64,000 nucleotides of DNA, taken from assembly GCA_030035585.1 (NCBI GenBank), contig CM057469.1:23368501-23432500 (forward strand), read 5' to 3'. This DNA comes from Dugong dugon (Eukaryota > Chordata > Mammalia > Sirenia > Dugongidae). Position 1 is the stretch's first letter. Each line of letters begins with the position of its first letter. Shown here in pieces: positions 34,040 through 45,310 of this stretch. The notes under the pieces are model-generated. The model did no database searches. It saw nothing but the letters and a program-made list of their open reading frames with translations, and had not been told where the DNA came from. The position numbers were made by a program, and so were the translations under genes.

Positions 34040-34844
34040 AAGATGACAGAACCTTGCTTGCTGAAAGTGAAGAGGACTTATTGATGAAGATCAAAGACTA
34101 CAGCCTTCAATATGGATTATACTTCAACATGAAGAAAACAAAAATCCTCACAACTGGACTAATAAGCAATAGCATGATAAACTGAGAAAAGATTGAAGTT
34201 GTCAAGGATTTCATTTTACTTGGATATACAATCAGTGCCTATGGAAGCAACAGTCAAGAAATCAAAGGACGCATTACACTGGGCAAATCTGCTGCAAAAG
34301 ATCTCTTTAAAGTGTCAAAAAGCAAAGATGTCACTTTGAGAACTAAGGTACGCTTAACCCAATCCATGATATTCATTTGCCTCATAAACACACGAAAGCT
34401 GGACTAATGAATAAGGAATACCAAACAAGAATTGATGCTTTTGAATTTTGGTGTTGGTGAAGAATGTTGAATATACCAAGGACTGCCTAAAGAACGAACA
34501 AGTCTGTCTTGGAAGAAGTACGGCCAGAATGCTCCTTAGAAGTAAGGATGACGAGACTTCATCCCCCATACTTTGGACAGTTATCAGGAGGGACCAGTTC
34601 CTGGAGAAGGACACCATGCTTAGTAAAATAGAGGGTCAGTAAAAAAGAAGTCCCTCAACGAGATGGATCGACACAATGGCTGCAACAATGGGCTCAAATA
34701 TAGCAACAATTGTGCGGATGGTGCAGGACTGGGCAGTGTTTCATTGTGTTGTACATAGGCTAGCTATGAGTCAGAACTGACTCTACAGCGCCTAAAAACA
34801 AGTCTTGTTTGGTAACCAATTTGTCAGGTATATGTTTATACTAT

Positions 34845-34901
34845 AGGGTTGCTAGAGTCGGAACCAACTCTACGGTGCCTAACAACAACAACAACAAATC
34901 C
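34845..34901 (+). mobile_element. RTE-type 3' tail fragment
   Basis: Contains tagggttgctagagtcgg, ctctacggtgcctaac and an (aac)n run; an extremely 5'-truncated RTE copy. It lies 44 bases beyond the RTE tail at 34801. Confidence 0.8.
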
Positions 34902-34907
34902 TGCTCT

Positions 34908-34955
34908 AGATTGCTCTGAATCAGAATCGATTCCAGGACGATGGGTTAATGGGCT
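34908..34955 (+). mobile_element. AfroSINE 3' tail fragment
   Basis: Contains ctgaatcagaatcgattcc and gacgatgggtt, the short-form tail. Confidence 0.7.
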
Positions 34956-34964
34956 CTAAGGTAA

Positions 34965-35165
34965 AGGAGGCTTTGTGGTGCAGTAGTTAAGTGCTCTGCT
35001 GCTGACCATAAGTTGGTGGTTCAAACCCACCAGCTGCTCCATGGGAGAAAGACGTGGCAGTCTTCTTCTGTAAAGATTACAGCCTTGGAAACCCTATGGG
35101 GCAGTTCTACTCTGTCCTTCAGAGTCGCTATGTGTTGGAACCAACTAGATGGCACACAATAACAG
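34965..35165 (+). mobile_element. AfroSINE, long form
   Basis: Head aggaggctttgtggtgcag, long-form block ctgtaaagattacagccttg, tail gttggaaccaactagatggc then cacaataaca. Confidence 0.93.
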
Positions 35166-36060
35166 CTCTAGGGTAGAAACGCACACTTGTTAATCTGCTG
35201 GGAAGTCCTTTCACAATGAGATGGCTATTTAGCCTTGGCCATGGGAATAGCAGTACGGGAAGGCTCTGATATTTTGTTAAATGAGCTGTTATCTTTCTAT
35301 GTTCATTCTGGCTCTGATTTTCCATGACTTGTCCTTTGCTAGATTCTTTGATGAAAAGAGAACTATAGTCATATCAGTTTACCAGTTGCCATTGAGTTGA
35401 CCCGACTTCTGTAGCTTTGGCAAAACTTGATGCTAAATCCAAAGCTCAACCTGCATATAAAGGGCTGTTCTAAGGCTAGAAAGTCATTAAAAACGCAGCA
35501 GGCCAGCTGTTTATCATGTCCCTGGCAAGACCCTGGGCAATGCTGGAACTCAGAGGCCGGGATTCTTGTTCGTGCACTGAGGGGCCAGTGAGCTATGTTT
35601 TCAAGTGTAGATGTGTCTCAGCAACATGCTGAGAATGCACTTGGTATTAATTAACCTAATTAATTAATTTAATCAATTTAATGTAGTCATTTTCTGGCAC
35701 TTGGATTTGTCCAGATAAAAAAAAACAGTGCATACTTCCCTAAAAGATCTTCTTTTCAATCTAGATAAAACTTTCTCTTGTAGCCAATCATGTTTCTAAA
35801 GAGTTAGGGATTGGAGACAGATATATAAAGAATGACTGGCTAGTGAGAATCATGGTCATTCAGGGTTTAGAATGTACTGATTTAACAAATATTGTTGAAC
35901 ACCTACTTCACTAAATTCACATAGTAAAATCTCATCCAGGAAATTTCAGTTCCTTAATTAGTCTCATTATGTAAAGGACAGTTGTGTCCCAACAGAGTAA
36001 AATTTTATATTTAGGTAAATATTTAAATAGAGTTCAAATATCTGTGAGCCTATTGTTTCT
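35166..36060. other. no gene recognised; TAATTA cluster
   Basis: Unassigned. At 35646-35685 there is a cluster of TAATTA-type cores (ttaattaacctaattaatt) that could bind homeodomain proteins or simply be low-complexity AT sequence. Confidence 0.3.
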
Positions 36061-36078
36061 TTAAAAAAAATAAAAAAA

Positions 36079-36277
36079 AGTTTCCACCTAGTCAGTTCCA
36101 ACTCATAGCAAGTCCATGTGTGCTAGAGTAGAACTGTGCTCCATAGGGTTTTTAATGGCTGATTTTTCAGAAGTAGATCACCAGGCCTTTCGTCTGAGGT
36201 GCCTCTGGGTAGACTCGAACCTCTAAACTTTTGGTTAGCAGCTGAGTGCCTTAACTGTTTGCACCACCCAGGAACTT
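36079..36277 (-). mobile_element. AfroSINE, gtccc-headed form
   Basis: Tail at left (ccacctagtcagttccaac), RTE-5'-like middle (gatttttcagaagtagatca), head at right (gcaccacccaggaactt). An A-rich run precedes it. Confidence 0.92.
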
Positions 36278-36324
36278 CTTCCTCAAATATGACAAAGGAA
36301 TTAGAAGCTTACTGTGTTGTAAGG

Positions 36325-36405
36325 ATTAAATGAGATGATGTCTATAAAGATGTTAACACAGTGCCTGGCAAACAGAACTGAGGATTAGCTGCCATTATTG
36401 CGTCT
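36325..36405 (+). mobile_element. MIR SINE 3' part
   Basis: Contains gtaaggattaaatgagatga and acacagtgcctggcaaacag, the MIR 3' signature. Confidence 0.75.
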
Positions 36406-36574
36406 TCTTTACTCAAATTTTCGGGATCTCTCCGAAAATTATTCTCAGGCTTTTCCACCTTAGCCTTTTTTCTGGTCTCAGAATTTATTACTATAATTGC
36501 ATAATTTTCTAGGGCCAAGAAACCAGAATGAGGCCAGGGAGGGTTTCTGTCATCTTATGTATTACATGGCAGAA

Positions 36575-36740
36575 AAAGCAAAGGCTTGGGATTCAGACAC
36601 TTTTGGAGTTGAGTTTTGTCTACACATATTCATAGCTGTGTGATCTTGGACAAGTAATTAAAGCCCTGGTTTGCTTATCTATGAAACATTTGTGGGACTG
36701 TGGTAAGGATTAGGGGTCATGGATATGACATCCCAGCTAT
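36575..36740 (+). mobile_element. MIR SINE core
   Basis: Contains aaggcttgggattcagacac, the MIR core tcatagctgtgtgatcttgg and acaagtaattaaag. Confidence 0.85.
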
Positions 36741-36744
36741 ATAA

Positions 36745-38160
36745 TAGACTTTGACTAAATGACAGTTTGTGTAGCTGAATTTCTACCCGGCTCTTCCTTT
36801 TCTCCTACACCTGCCTTCCTTTTTCCTCCCCATTCTCAAACCTAATAAACACACCAACACACACATTCAAAACACTTTCTACCATCAGGAGGAGCAATGA
36901 AATTTCTCTTAGGTTGTCCTAAACGAGGTATTTTCTGTAAAATCTGAGTATGCCCTAAGAAGCTAGTCCAAAAGGCAAAGACACTGAAATTAATACTAAT
37001 CCATTTTAATGATATAAAATTGTCCCAATTATCTTTAATCAGTATTATTTTAAAACCTCTCAGTGGGACCTACAAATGGTCTCAAGTTACCAACAGAGGA
37101 TGAGATATGATGATAACTGTGCATCTCTAGATATAGTTAAATCTATAAGATTAAATTTCCTTTTCTTTAATAAAAATTAATGGCATTTCATATCTGGGCT
37201 ACTGATACAAGTAGGAAGAATGCCAACAGACTTAGAACAGGATTAATCTAAATGCCATGGAGAGAAATGAGTGACATTTCAGCTGTGCCCTCTCCCCCAA
37301 AAGGACTTCATTCCTGCTTCCTGTTCACCAGCTCCCTTTCTGTGTACTTTCTTTCCTTCCCTTACCTTTCAACCATCTCTTCGTCTCACTGGCCTGGGCT
37401 TTGACGAGTGCCCTTAGTAAGTATGCTTAGCTAGTGGAACATCAGCTAATAGGTTAAAAGGTAACTAGATAACTGACCCCATCGTGGAGGCTCGAGTTTC
37501 TCTACAGTGAGGTCACTAGGTCCTCAATGCCCAGGAAAGTCATTTAGAAATGTGATTTTTAACCTGGCAACATCTACATCCCTTATTCTGCTGAGTGCAG
37601 ATTTTGGGACAATTTCACTAGAGCACAGATTTTTTGGAAGCAGCGAAAGAACTACGTGCATTCACTGGGTGCTCTTGAAGGCATGAGCACGTAAGCACTG
37701 AGATTTGGAATTGCCTCAGAGAAAGGCTGGGGACACAGAGCTCTTGGTCAGTAATCTAATATTTAAATCAAAATACTTCTTGGGAGGGTGCCCAGTTAGA
37801 GAGAGAAGGCAGGAGTCACCTGATCCAGGGCCCTGGCACTGATGATAACATGAGCAGCAGCACCAGGACCTTTTGGACTGCTCAACTAGATGGCCAAGCC
37901 AGCCAGGGTGTAGATGGTTTTAAATGCTTTCTGGATTAGTGATAAAGACAGAGGGGAGGTTGAGTTGCTTTGATTTCTGCAGAAACCAGCATGTTAAACT
38001 TGTGTACTGGTTATAAAATGGGCCTTAACTATGACAAAACAGTCACCCCAAATCACTCATCCAAATGCATATACTGATATGACATGATTACAGAACATGA
38101 CTCCTAATGTCTCAAGGATGATTCGCCCACCACCCAGGTTGCATAATCATGTTAGAGAGG
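36745..38160. other. no gene recognised in about 1.4 kb
   Basis: Unassigned sequence without recognised repeat or coding motif. Confidence 0.4.
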
Positions 38161-38678
38161 TGTGGTAGGCAAAGTACTGTCCACCCCTGCCCCTGCAAAA
38201 TGCCACGTTCTAATCCTGGAAGCTGTGAACCTGTGAATACGTTACCTTATATGGCAAAAGGGACTTTGCAGTCCCGATTAAGTTAAATGAAGAATCTTGA
38301 GATGGGGAGATTACCCAGGATTTTCCTGCTAGGTCCAGTATAAACGCATGGGTCCCTAAAAGCAGAGAACGTTTCCCAGCCATGGTCAGAGGGAGATGTG
38401 ACTACAGAAGAAGGGACAGAGAGATGCAAGTTTTATGACTTTGAAGACAGAGGAAAAGCGTCAGAAGCCAAGGAATGTAGATGGCTTCTAGAAGCTAGAA
38501 AAGGCAAAGAAAATAATTCTCCCTTGGAGCCTCCCGAAAGGAGCCCAATCCTGCTAACACCTTGATTTTAACCCAATGAGACCCCTACTGGACTTCTAGA
38601 GTTGTAAGATAATAAATTTGTGTTGTTTTCAGCCACCGGGTACATGGTAACTTGTTATAGCAGAACTAGAAAACGCGT
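38161..38678 (+). mobile_element. MaLR-type solo LTR
   Basis: Begins tgtggtaggc, contains gttaccttatatggcaaaag, ggactttgcagtcccgatta and gatggggagattacc, and near the end a polyadenylation signal aataaatttgtgttgttttc then gttatagcagaactag. These are landmarks of mammalian MLT1-like LTRs. An AfroSINE follows at once, so the right end and target duplication are uncertain. Confidence 0.75.
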
Positions 38679-38679
38679 A

Positions 38680-38885
38680 AGAGTCCCTGGTGGTGCAAAC
38701 AGTTAATGCACTAGGCTTCTAACCAAAAGGTTGAAGGTTCAAGTCCACCCAGAGGTGCCTGGGAAGAAAAGCCTGACAATCTACTTCTGAAAAACCAGCC
38801 ATTGAAAACGCTGTGGAGCTTGGCTCTACTCTGATACACATGGGGTCACCATGAGTCGGACTGAACTCATGGCAGTTTGCAGCTA
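38680..38885 (+). mobile_element. AfroSINE, gtccc-headed form
   Basis: Starts agagtccctggtggtgcaaa, keeps the RTE-5'-like block (atctacttctgaaaaaccag) and ends near atgagtcggactgaactc. Confidence 0.94.
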
Positions 38886-38921
38886 GAAAAATGAATACAG
38901 GAGGATTACAGGCTTCAGAGG

Positions 38922-39084
38922 AGTCCCTGGTTGACGCATACTGTTAAGCACTGGACTACTAGCCAAAAGGTTGGCAGTTTGAACCCACCCAGAGGCACCT
39001 CAGAATAGAGGCCTGGTAATCTGCACACATGGGGTCTCCGTGAGCCGGAACTGACTCTCTGGCAACTGACAACAACACCAACAA
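38922..39084 (+). mobile_element. AfroSINE, gtccc-headed form with internal deletion, 14-bp target duplication
   Basis: Perfect duplication acaggcttcagagg at 38908-38921 and 39085-39098. The middle lacks about 50 bp (ctggtaatctg is joined to cacacatggggtctcc). Ends with caacaacaccaac. Presence of the duplication suggests it inserted in this deleted state or lost the block afterwards. Confidence 0.96.
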
Positions 39085-39414
39085 ACAGGCTTCAGAGGCA
39101 GCGCCCTCACTATAGACCTTCGTTTTAGAAAAGTCTGCCATGGCCCTGGGCTCAGAGCCAGGACAGCCTTCAAAACCACACTGGGCCTACTGCTCATCTC
39201 CCCAGTGGAGGGGCTCCAGAGAGAAGACAAGGGAATCAAAGTCTTACAAGAAACATGGTCCCTAAATGGAGACTTAGCACCAGGGCACAACTAGGAGGTC
39301 TTGGCGTTAAGAAATTAAGACAACATTTGCTGCCCAACATGTATGTGATCAGAGGTGAGCTCTGAGAAATGAGACCTAGAATCAGAAGTTAAAGGGAGAA
39401 GGAAAGTAAGGGAG

Positions 39415-39605
39415 TGAGCACCAGTCATTTAAAGCCTATCCATGCTAAGTGCTTTACATGCTTTTAAGTTAGCTGACGTTCCTGAGCCCACTGAGAAAGC
39501 TAAAGCTCAAAGTAGTTCTGTGAATTGCCCAAGGTCATAGAGTCTCAGTAGCTGTGGTAACAGTTGAGAACCAGGCCTGCCTGACCCGAAGCCCCAGGCC
39601 TTTCT
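39415..39605 (+). mobile_element. MIR SINE
   Basis: Contains catgctaagtgctttacatg, gaattgcccaaggtcataga and ccaggcctgcctgacc. Confidence 0.85.
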
Positions 39606-39769
39606 TCAACTCTGAGTTGCCCCCGGTATAGCTGTTAACTCCCATTGCTTCAATATCATTATCATGAGATTACATTGGGCTTGTTGATACGTCTATTTTG
39701 GTCTTGCAACTAGCTCCAAAAATCATGGTAGGAAGAAAGGGTGCAAAAAAAGTATATAAAAAAGTGTAT

Positions 39770-40067
39770 GCATTTCAATCTATTATGGTTTTGTTGTTTT
39801 ATGTCATACTTGGAAAGTTCTTCTCCACACCTGGATTATTAAAAAATACTTTTCTCTTTCTATTAAATCTTAGGGCCATGGGGAATTTATACTGGTGTAA
39901 TGTGAGCTATAGATTCAACTCTATATTTTATAGATGACTTTTCAGTTGTCCTAACATCATTTATTGTTTCATCTATAATTCCTCACTCATTCAAAATGCC
40001 GGCCATAATTATTTCCTAAAATCCCGTAAGTATCTAAGACTATGTCTGAACTCCCTATTCTGTTCCA
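39770..40067 (-). mobile_element. old L1 ORF2 C-terminal fragment, inverted half
   Basis: In reverse it encodes the L1 ORF2 stretch that lies just upstream of the piece at 40068-40830. Landmarks on the plus strand: ttcagttgtcctaacatcat, ctccctattctgttcca. It is separated from the sense-strand part by the inversion point near 40067. Confidence 0.7.
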
Positions 40068-40830
40068 TAAACAAATCAAAAGACAAAGAGTGAACTGGAT
40101 TTAAACAAATAATTGCAAAACATATCATAGACAAAGTATGTTAAGAGCTTCTAAAAATCAATAATAATGAATGAAGGATATTAATAAACATTTTATAGAA
40201 GAGGAAAGGGATTTTTAAGCTGATAAGAGGTTAACCTCACTCTTAATATGAGAATGAAGATTAAAACAACATTGAGGCACCATGTTTCACCTATGAGACT
40301 GGAAAAAATCAAATGTTATTAACACACAATGTTGGCAAAAATCGATTGTTTCTGAGGATATAAATTGGTATGGCTCCCATGGAAGGCCATTTGGAAATAT
40401 CTATCAAAATTTCAAACACACATAGCCTTTGATGCAGCAATTCTACTTTTAGGAATTTATATTACAGGTGAAATTACATATATTGAGATGACCTATGTGT
40501 AAGATGGAGCCCTGGTGAGGTATTGGTTAAGAGCTCGGCTGCTAATCAAAAGATCAGCAGTTTGAATCCACCAGCCACTCCTTGGAAACTCTATGGGGCA
40601 GTTCTACTCTGTCCTATGGGGTCACTATGAGTCGGAATCAACTCAACAGCAGCGGGTATGTGTAAGATGTTTTAATGCAGCTCTCCATGTAATTGCAAAT
40701 AATAAAGAAAAATGTAAATGGACATTAATAAGGTACTGGTTAAATAAATTCTGGTAATCCATTTAATCAATTATTTGTGATAAAACAGTGAGAAAGCTCT
40801 TTATATACCTCTGTGAAGTTATCTTTAGAT
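40068..40830 (+). mobile_element. old L1, ORF2 end and 3' region
   Basis: Contains landmarks of ancient L1 ORF2 3' sequence: aagattaaaacaacattgagg, aattggtatggctcccatgg, gcagcaattctacttttagg and, after the AfroSINE, gtactggttaaataaattctgg. No open frame. Confidence 0.75.
40507..40656 (+). mobile_element. AfroSINE, short form, 13-bp target duplication
   Basis: Perfect tatgtgtaagatg at 40494-40506 and 40657-40669. The 3' end lacks a simple tail. Confidence 0.96.
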
Positions 40831-40968
40831 GAGCTACGGCTGCTAACCAGAAGCTCGGCACTTTGAATCCACCATCTGCTCCTTGGGAACACTATGGGGC
40901 AGTTCTACTCTGTCCTGTAGGGCTGCTATGAGTCGGAATCAACTCGATGGCAAAGGATTTGGTTTAGA
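40829..40968 (+). mobile_element. AfroSINE, short form, lacking its 5' end
   Basis: Starts inside the tRNA-like part (gagctacggctgctaacc) and runs to aactcgatggcaaaggattt. MER5A sequence begins at once after it. Confidence 0.9.
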
Positions 40969-41130
40969 GACATTTTTGGCTGTCTCAATTGGGTGGAGTG
41001 GGCAGAGGGGAATGCTACTGGCATCTAGTGGGTAGAGGCCAAGGGTGCTACTAAGCATCCTACAATGCACAAGACAGACTCCCACAGCAAAGAATTATCA
41101 AAGTGCCAAGGTTGAGAAACCCAGCTGTAG
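40969..41130 (+). mobile_element. MER5A hAT transposon, right part
   Basis: Contains gctactggcatctagtgggt, agaggccaagggtgctac, catcctacaatgcacaag and the terminal ggttgagaaaccc. Its left end is missing where the AfroSINE sits. Confidence 0.9.
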
Positions 41131-41252
41131 AATGATGACCAGAAATTGATTAGATTACATTCCCATTGGGCTAAGGAACAGAGAGGGGTAGAAATTTTTC
41201 ACTGTATTTCTTTTTGTAAATGGTGAACTATGTACCTGTATGTGCATGTATC

Positions 41253-41462
41253 AGGAGTCTCTGGGTGGTGCAAACGGTAATGTGCTCAGCTGCTAACCTA
41301 AAGGTTGGTGGTTTGAATCCACCCAAAGGTACCTCTGAAGAGAGGCCTGGTGATCTACTTAAAAAAAAAAAAATCAGGCACTGGATACAGCCTATGCAGC
41401 ACAGTTCTACTCTGACACATACGGGCTCACCGTTAGTCAGAGTTGACTCGGCAATTGGTTTA
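41253..41462 (+). mobile_element. AfroSINE, gtccc-headed form
   Basis: Starts aggagtctctgggtggtgc, has the RTE-5'-like middle with a poly-A run (about 41360-41373), ends near gagttgactcggcaattgg. Possible target duplication atgt(g/a)catgtat. Confidence 0.94.
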
Positions 41463-41635
41463 TGTACATGTATAACTTATTCAAAGATAAGTAAATAGCA
41501 TCATTTTCTTTTTTAAAAAAAGCATTGTAGAACATTCAACAAATGTCTTTAGAGTTGTAGAAAGAAAAGTCTTTGATTTTGCATATTTATTTCGTTTTGT
41601 TTTCTTTCCTTGTGGCCCCTTGTTCTTTTGAAGAG

Positions 41636-41692
41636 CTCGAGGACATGTATACTGATCGTTTCAACATAGACGAAGTGTTCTCAAATGGAAAG
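41636..41692 (+). CDS. candidate exon B (57 nt)
   Basis: A pyrimidine-rich acceptor (ttctttcc...ttgttcttttgaagag) ends at 41635 and a donor g/gtactc follows 41692. The frame reads LEDMYTDRFNIDEVFSNGK, phase 0 at both ends. Three CpGs fall in 57 nt within otherwise CpG-poor DNA, which is unusual for neutral sequence. No repeat is seen here. I do not recognise the protein. Confidence 0.33.
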
Positions 41693-42016
41693 GTACTCCA
41701 AACAACAGAGTAAAATCAGAGAATGAAGTTGCAATGTACTATATCTGACCAAACAGCCTTTGATCTTAGCAAACACCAGAGAAAATTGTAACCCAAATTA
41801 CTAGAAGTTACCAATGTGTAAGTCAATGTTTTCTCAGGGGCAAGGACACACATTTTTATAAAAGGTAACTGATAGCACAAAGGTGCCTTTTGATTACAAC
41901 TCCTGACAACATTGACTTTCTCTAAGGACCTCTAAAGATTTATCTGGAATCATTTCTTAAATCTACTGTGATTCTTCATTATTAGTGACTCCTGCTCCAG
42001 ACCATCACTAAATGTT

Positions 42017-42225
42017 GGGTGACAAACCAAAAACCAAACCCATTGCCATCAAGTAAATTCTGACTCATGGCAACCTCATGTGTTACAGAGTAGAACTGTT
42101 CCATAGGGTTTTCTGGGATATAATCATTGCCAGGGCTTTCTTCTGTGGCTCTGCTGGGTGGGTTTGAACCACCAACCTTTAGGTTAGTAATCAAGTGCAA
42201 ACCATTTGTGCCACCCAGGGACCTT
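42017..42225 (-). mobile_element. AfroSINE, long/gtccc hybrid, 10-bp target duplication
   Basis: Flanked by actaaatgtt at 42007-42016 and 42226-42235 (approximate by one base). Left end caaaccaaaaaccaaaccca, right end head gtgccacccagggacc. Confidence 0.93.
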
Positions 42226-42474
42226 ACTAAATGTTACAGGTAGGGTGGTAAAATTGTATTTATCACTTCAATCACTTAAATCTCTACCCTCCTTCCTAAT
42301 TACCACTGTTCCGGAACTGTTTTACCACAGTAGTCACCCACAGAGCCTTTCTTATGCTTAAAGTCAAATTTGTTGTGCTCAAGTAGGTCTCTGCCCAGAG
42401 TATTATCCATGGCTTTCCCTGGCAAAGGCATTTCAAAAGTCTATTCTTGGGTAGACTGACAAAGGAAAAAAAAT

Positions 42475-44580
42475 GCAAAGATGCAAGTAAACAAAATAAG
42501 AAATGCAATTGGAGACATTATAACAGATGCAATTGAGAGGAAGAAGAGTGTAATGGGAGCCTTGGTGGTGCAGTGGTTAAGAGCTTGGCCACTAACCAAA
42601 AACTTGGCAGTTTCAATCTACCAGCCCCTCCTTGGAAACCCTATGGGGCAATTCTACTCTGTCCTATAGGGTCACTATGAGTCAGAATCGACTCAATGGC
42701 AACAGGCTTTGGTTTTTTTGGAACAGAATACTATGAAAAATTATACTCCAAAAAATTTGAGAACAAAAGAAATGGAAAAATTTCTAGAAACCACTACCTA
42801 AACTAACACAAATAGAGGTAGAAAATCTAAATAGACCCATAACAGAAGAAGACATTGAAGATACATCAAACCTCCCCAGCCCCCACCCACCACCACTACC
42901 AAAAAAAAGCCCAGGGCCAGATGGCTTCACTGGGGAATGTTACCAAACATTCAGAGAAGAGTTGACACAAATTCTACTCAAACTCTTTCAAAACAGAATA
43001 GGAAGGAATATTCCCTAATTCATTCTATGAAGCTGGCAACAACCTGATAACAAATGCAGGTAAAGACATCACAAAAAAAAAAAAAAATGCAGACCAGTAT
43101 ACCATGTGGATATAGACATAAAAATTTTCAACAGAATTCTAGCAAACAGAATTCAACAACATATTAAGAAAATCATAAAATATGATAGAGTGGGATTCAC
43201 ACTAGGAATTCAAGGGTGGTTCAACACTAGAAAATCAAGCAATGTAAATTCACCACATTAATAAAACAAAGGAAAAGAATCACATGATCATCTCAATTGC
43301 TGCAGAAAAGACATTTGATAAAATCCAACACATTTTCCTGATAAAAACTCTCAGCAAAATAGGAGTAGAGGGGTAATTCTTCAACATAATAAAGGGCATA
43401 TATGCATAACAAACAGCCAACCATATTCTCAGTGGAGAAAGACTGAGAGCTTTCTTCCTGAGAATGGGAACAAGACAAGGATGCCCATTATTACCACTCT
43501 TATTCAGTATTATACTGGAAGTCCTATCCAGAGCAATAAGGCAAGAAAGAAATGAAGGGTATCCAAATTGGAAAGGAAGAAGTAAAATTATCCTTCTTCT
43601 AGATGACATGGTCCTATACATAGAAATTCCCAAAGATTCCACAGAAAGCTTCGGGATCTAATAGAAGAAGTTAGCAATATTGCAGGTACAAGATCAATAT
43701 ACAAAAATCAGTTGGATTTCTATACACCCAGAAGGCAAAATCTGAAAAGAAAGTGAAATAAAATAAAATAATTCCATTTATAATAGCACCTAAGAGAATA
43801 AAATACCTAGGAATAAACCTAACCAGGGATGTAAAAGACTTACACAATGAAAACTATAAAATATTACTACAAGAGACTAAAAGAGACCTACATAAATGGA
43901 GAGAGATTCCATACTCATGGTTTGGAAGATTTAATATTGTGAAAACATCAATGTTATGCAACGTGATTTATAGATACAATGCAATCCCAACAACATTCTT
44001 TACTGAAATGGAAAAACCAATCACCAACTTTATATGGAAAGGAAGGAGGCCCCAAATAGCCAAAGCAATACTGAAGAAGAACAAAGTAGGAGGCCTCACA
44101 CTCCCTGATCTCAAAAGATACTATACAGCAACAGTAATCAAAACGGCCTAGTAATGGTTCGTTGATAAACACATAGACCAGTGAAATAGAATTGAGAACT
44201 CAGAAATGAATCCATCCATCTAGGGACAACTGATTTTCGACAAGGGGTCAAAATCCACTCAATGGGAAGAAACAGTCTCTTTAACAAACAGTGCTAGAAA
44301 AATTGCATATCCACTTGCAGAAAAATGAAACAGGACCCATACTTCACATCATACACAAAAACTAACTGAAAAGGAATCAAAGACCTGAATGTTAAAGCTA
44401 AAACTGTAAAGTTCTTGGAAGAAAACATAGGGACAAAACTATGGCACCTAATCAAAAAAAAAAAAAACAGCTTATCAAACACGACTAGAAATGTATGAAC
44501 AGCTGAAGACAAACTAGATAACTGAAACCTCATAAAAATTACGGGATATCGGACCAGATAGTTGGTGCTAAACTAAACAC
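42475..44580 (+). pseudogene. L1 ORF2 fragment, decayed, interrupted by AfroSINE
   Basis: L1 reverse transcriptase and C-terminal region on the plus strand. It starts in the finger domain (ataagaaatgcaattggaga) and is split by an AfroSINE at 42556-42720. At 43464-43661 it reads GTRQGCPLLPLLFSIILEVLSRAIRQ, then LLDDMVLYIEIPKDSTES: the catalytic aspartate pair is kept here, unlike in the full-length copy. At 43939-44151 it reads [35 protein letters not shown] and [12 protein letters not shown]. It is cut off near 44580 in the ORF2 C-terminus, so both ends are missing. Confidence 0.9.
42556..42720 (+). mobile_element. AfroSINE, short form, in L1
   Basis: Complete: gggagccttggtggtgcag to gaatcgactcaatggcaac then a tttggtttttttgg tail. 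Confidence 0.95.
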
Positions 44581-44964
44581 TGCCAAAAAAAAAGGGGGGG
44601 GGAGCTTTTTTTTTTTTTTTTTTAGTTCACTAGTGTAGAATATTATACAAAGAATTTAAAAGAGACAGATGACTGTGAAAAATATAATTCCTGCCCTGAA
44701 TAAATTTATAACCTGGAAAGGAAGAAAACCCACCCATGAAACACTTGGTATTGCTGCTCCTCTGTTAGCCAATCTGCAGGCAGAGTCTACGCTCCACACT
44801 GTCCTAGAGTCTCATCCAGCTGTAACAGTTCTGGGAAAATAGTGTCAAGGTCAAGGTGGGTATTTGTTCCACTGTACTTTGCAGCACAGTGGTTGCTTGT
44901 AAATGCTTGTCCCGGGAAAATTACAAAGTATTGAAAGTATCCGTAGGAGGGAAATCCTGGTGGT

Positions 44965-45310
44965 GAGAGGCTGAGGGGTCTGGAAACATGTCTGACAGAT
45001 AAGGATCTAAGAAACTTGAAACATTTGCCTTAGAGAAGATTTAAAGTGGGGGAGAAGTTGCAAGATGTAATATTCGTAAGTAACAATTTGAAGAGCTGTT
45101 ACTCTGAATTGTTCTTTGACTAGAACAAGGACCAAAGAGTGGCAGCTTTTGCCACAGTACTGTAAACAAGCTTCCAAGCATAAGAGCTCCCGACAGTGAT
45201 ATGAACGCACCAAAGCAGTTGTGGATGTTCTCAAATAATTGTAGCGAAGATCCCTGTTTTGAAAGAGAATGGACCAATGACCACTGGGACCCCTTCCAAC
45301 TCTAAGACAT
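44965..45310 (+). mobile_element. possible CR1/L3-type LINE 3' end
   Basis: Resembles the old mammalian repeat that ends ..ccccttccaactctaagac, with cttgaaacatttgccttagag and gagctgttactctgaattg in order. Strongly diverged. Confidence 0.45.

Larger units (their letters stand above)
31292..34801 (+). pseudogene. RTE (BovB-like) LINE, near full length, decayed
   Basis: After removal of two insertions this is about 3.1 kb, close to the usual RTE length of 3.2 kb. The 5' region (31292-31600) has no tRNA-like head. The endonuclease half has IQIYPQTTNAKDEDTEDF (about 32070-32125) and the GDWN motif with GNKEEGSVVGKYG (32178-32240). The reverse transcriptase has ALAKNKASGIDG (33112-33147), PKKGDLTEWGNY ending at a stop (33307-33309), motif A with FID near 33510 (FIDDVQAFNCVDHN, second aspartate changed to asparagine), and an intact YADD box at 33807-33818. 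The C-terminal part (34050-34640) and 3' tail with gagtcagaactgactc follow. Many stops and frameshifts, for example TGA at 32153-32155. An AfroSINE (31716-31871) and a hAT element (33819-34039) interrupt it. This type of enzyme would have mobilised the AfroSINEs in trans. Confidence 0.93.

Noticed and set aside
41636-41692. Resemblance of YTDRFNIDEVFSN to insect chemosensory proteins
   Set aside because: The family is absent from mammals and the match is short; treated as coincidence.
43464-44151. Active L1 reverse transcriptase (DD pair kept)
   Set aside because: Both ends are missing, and stops and frameshifts occur throughout.
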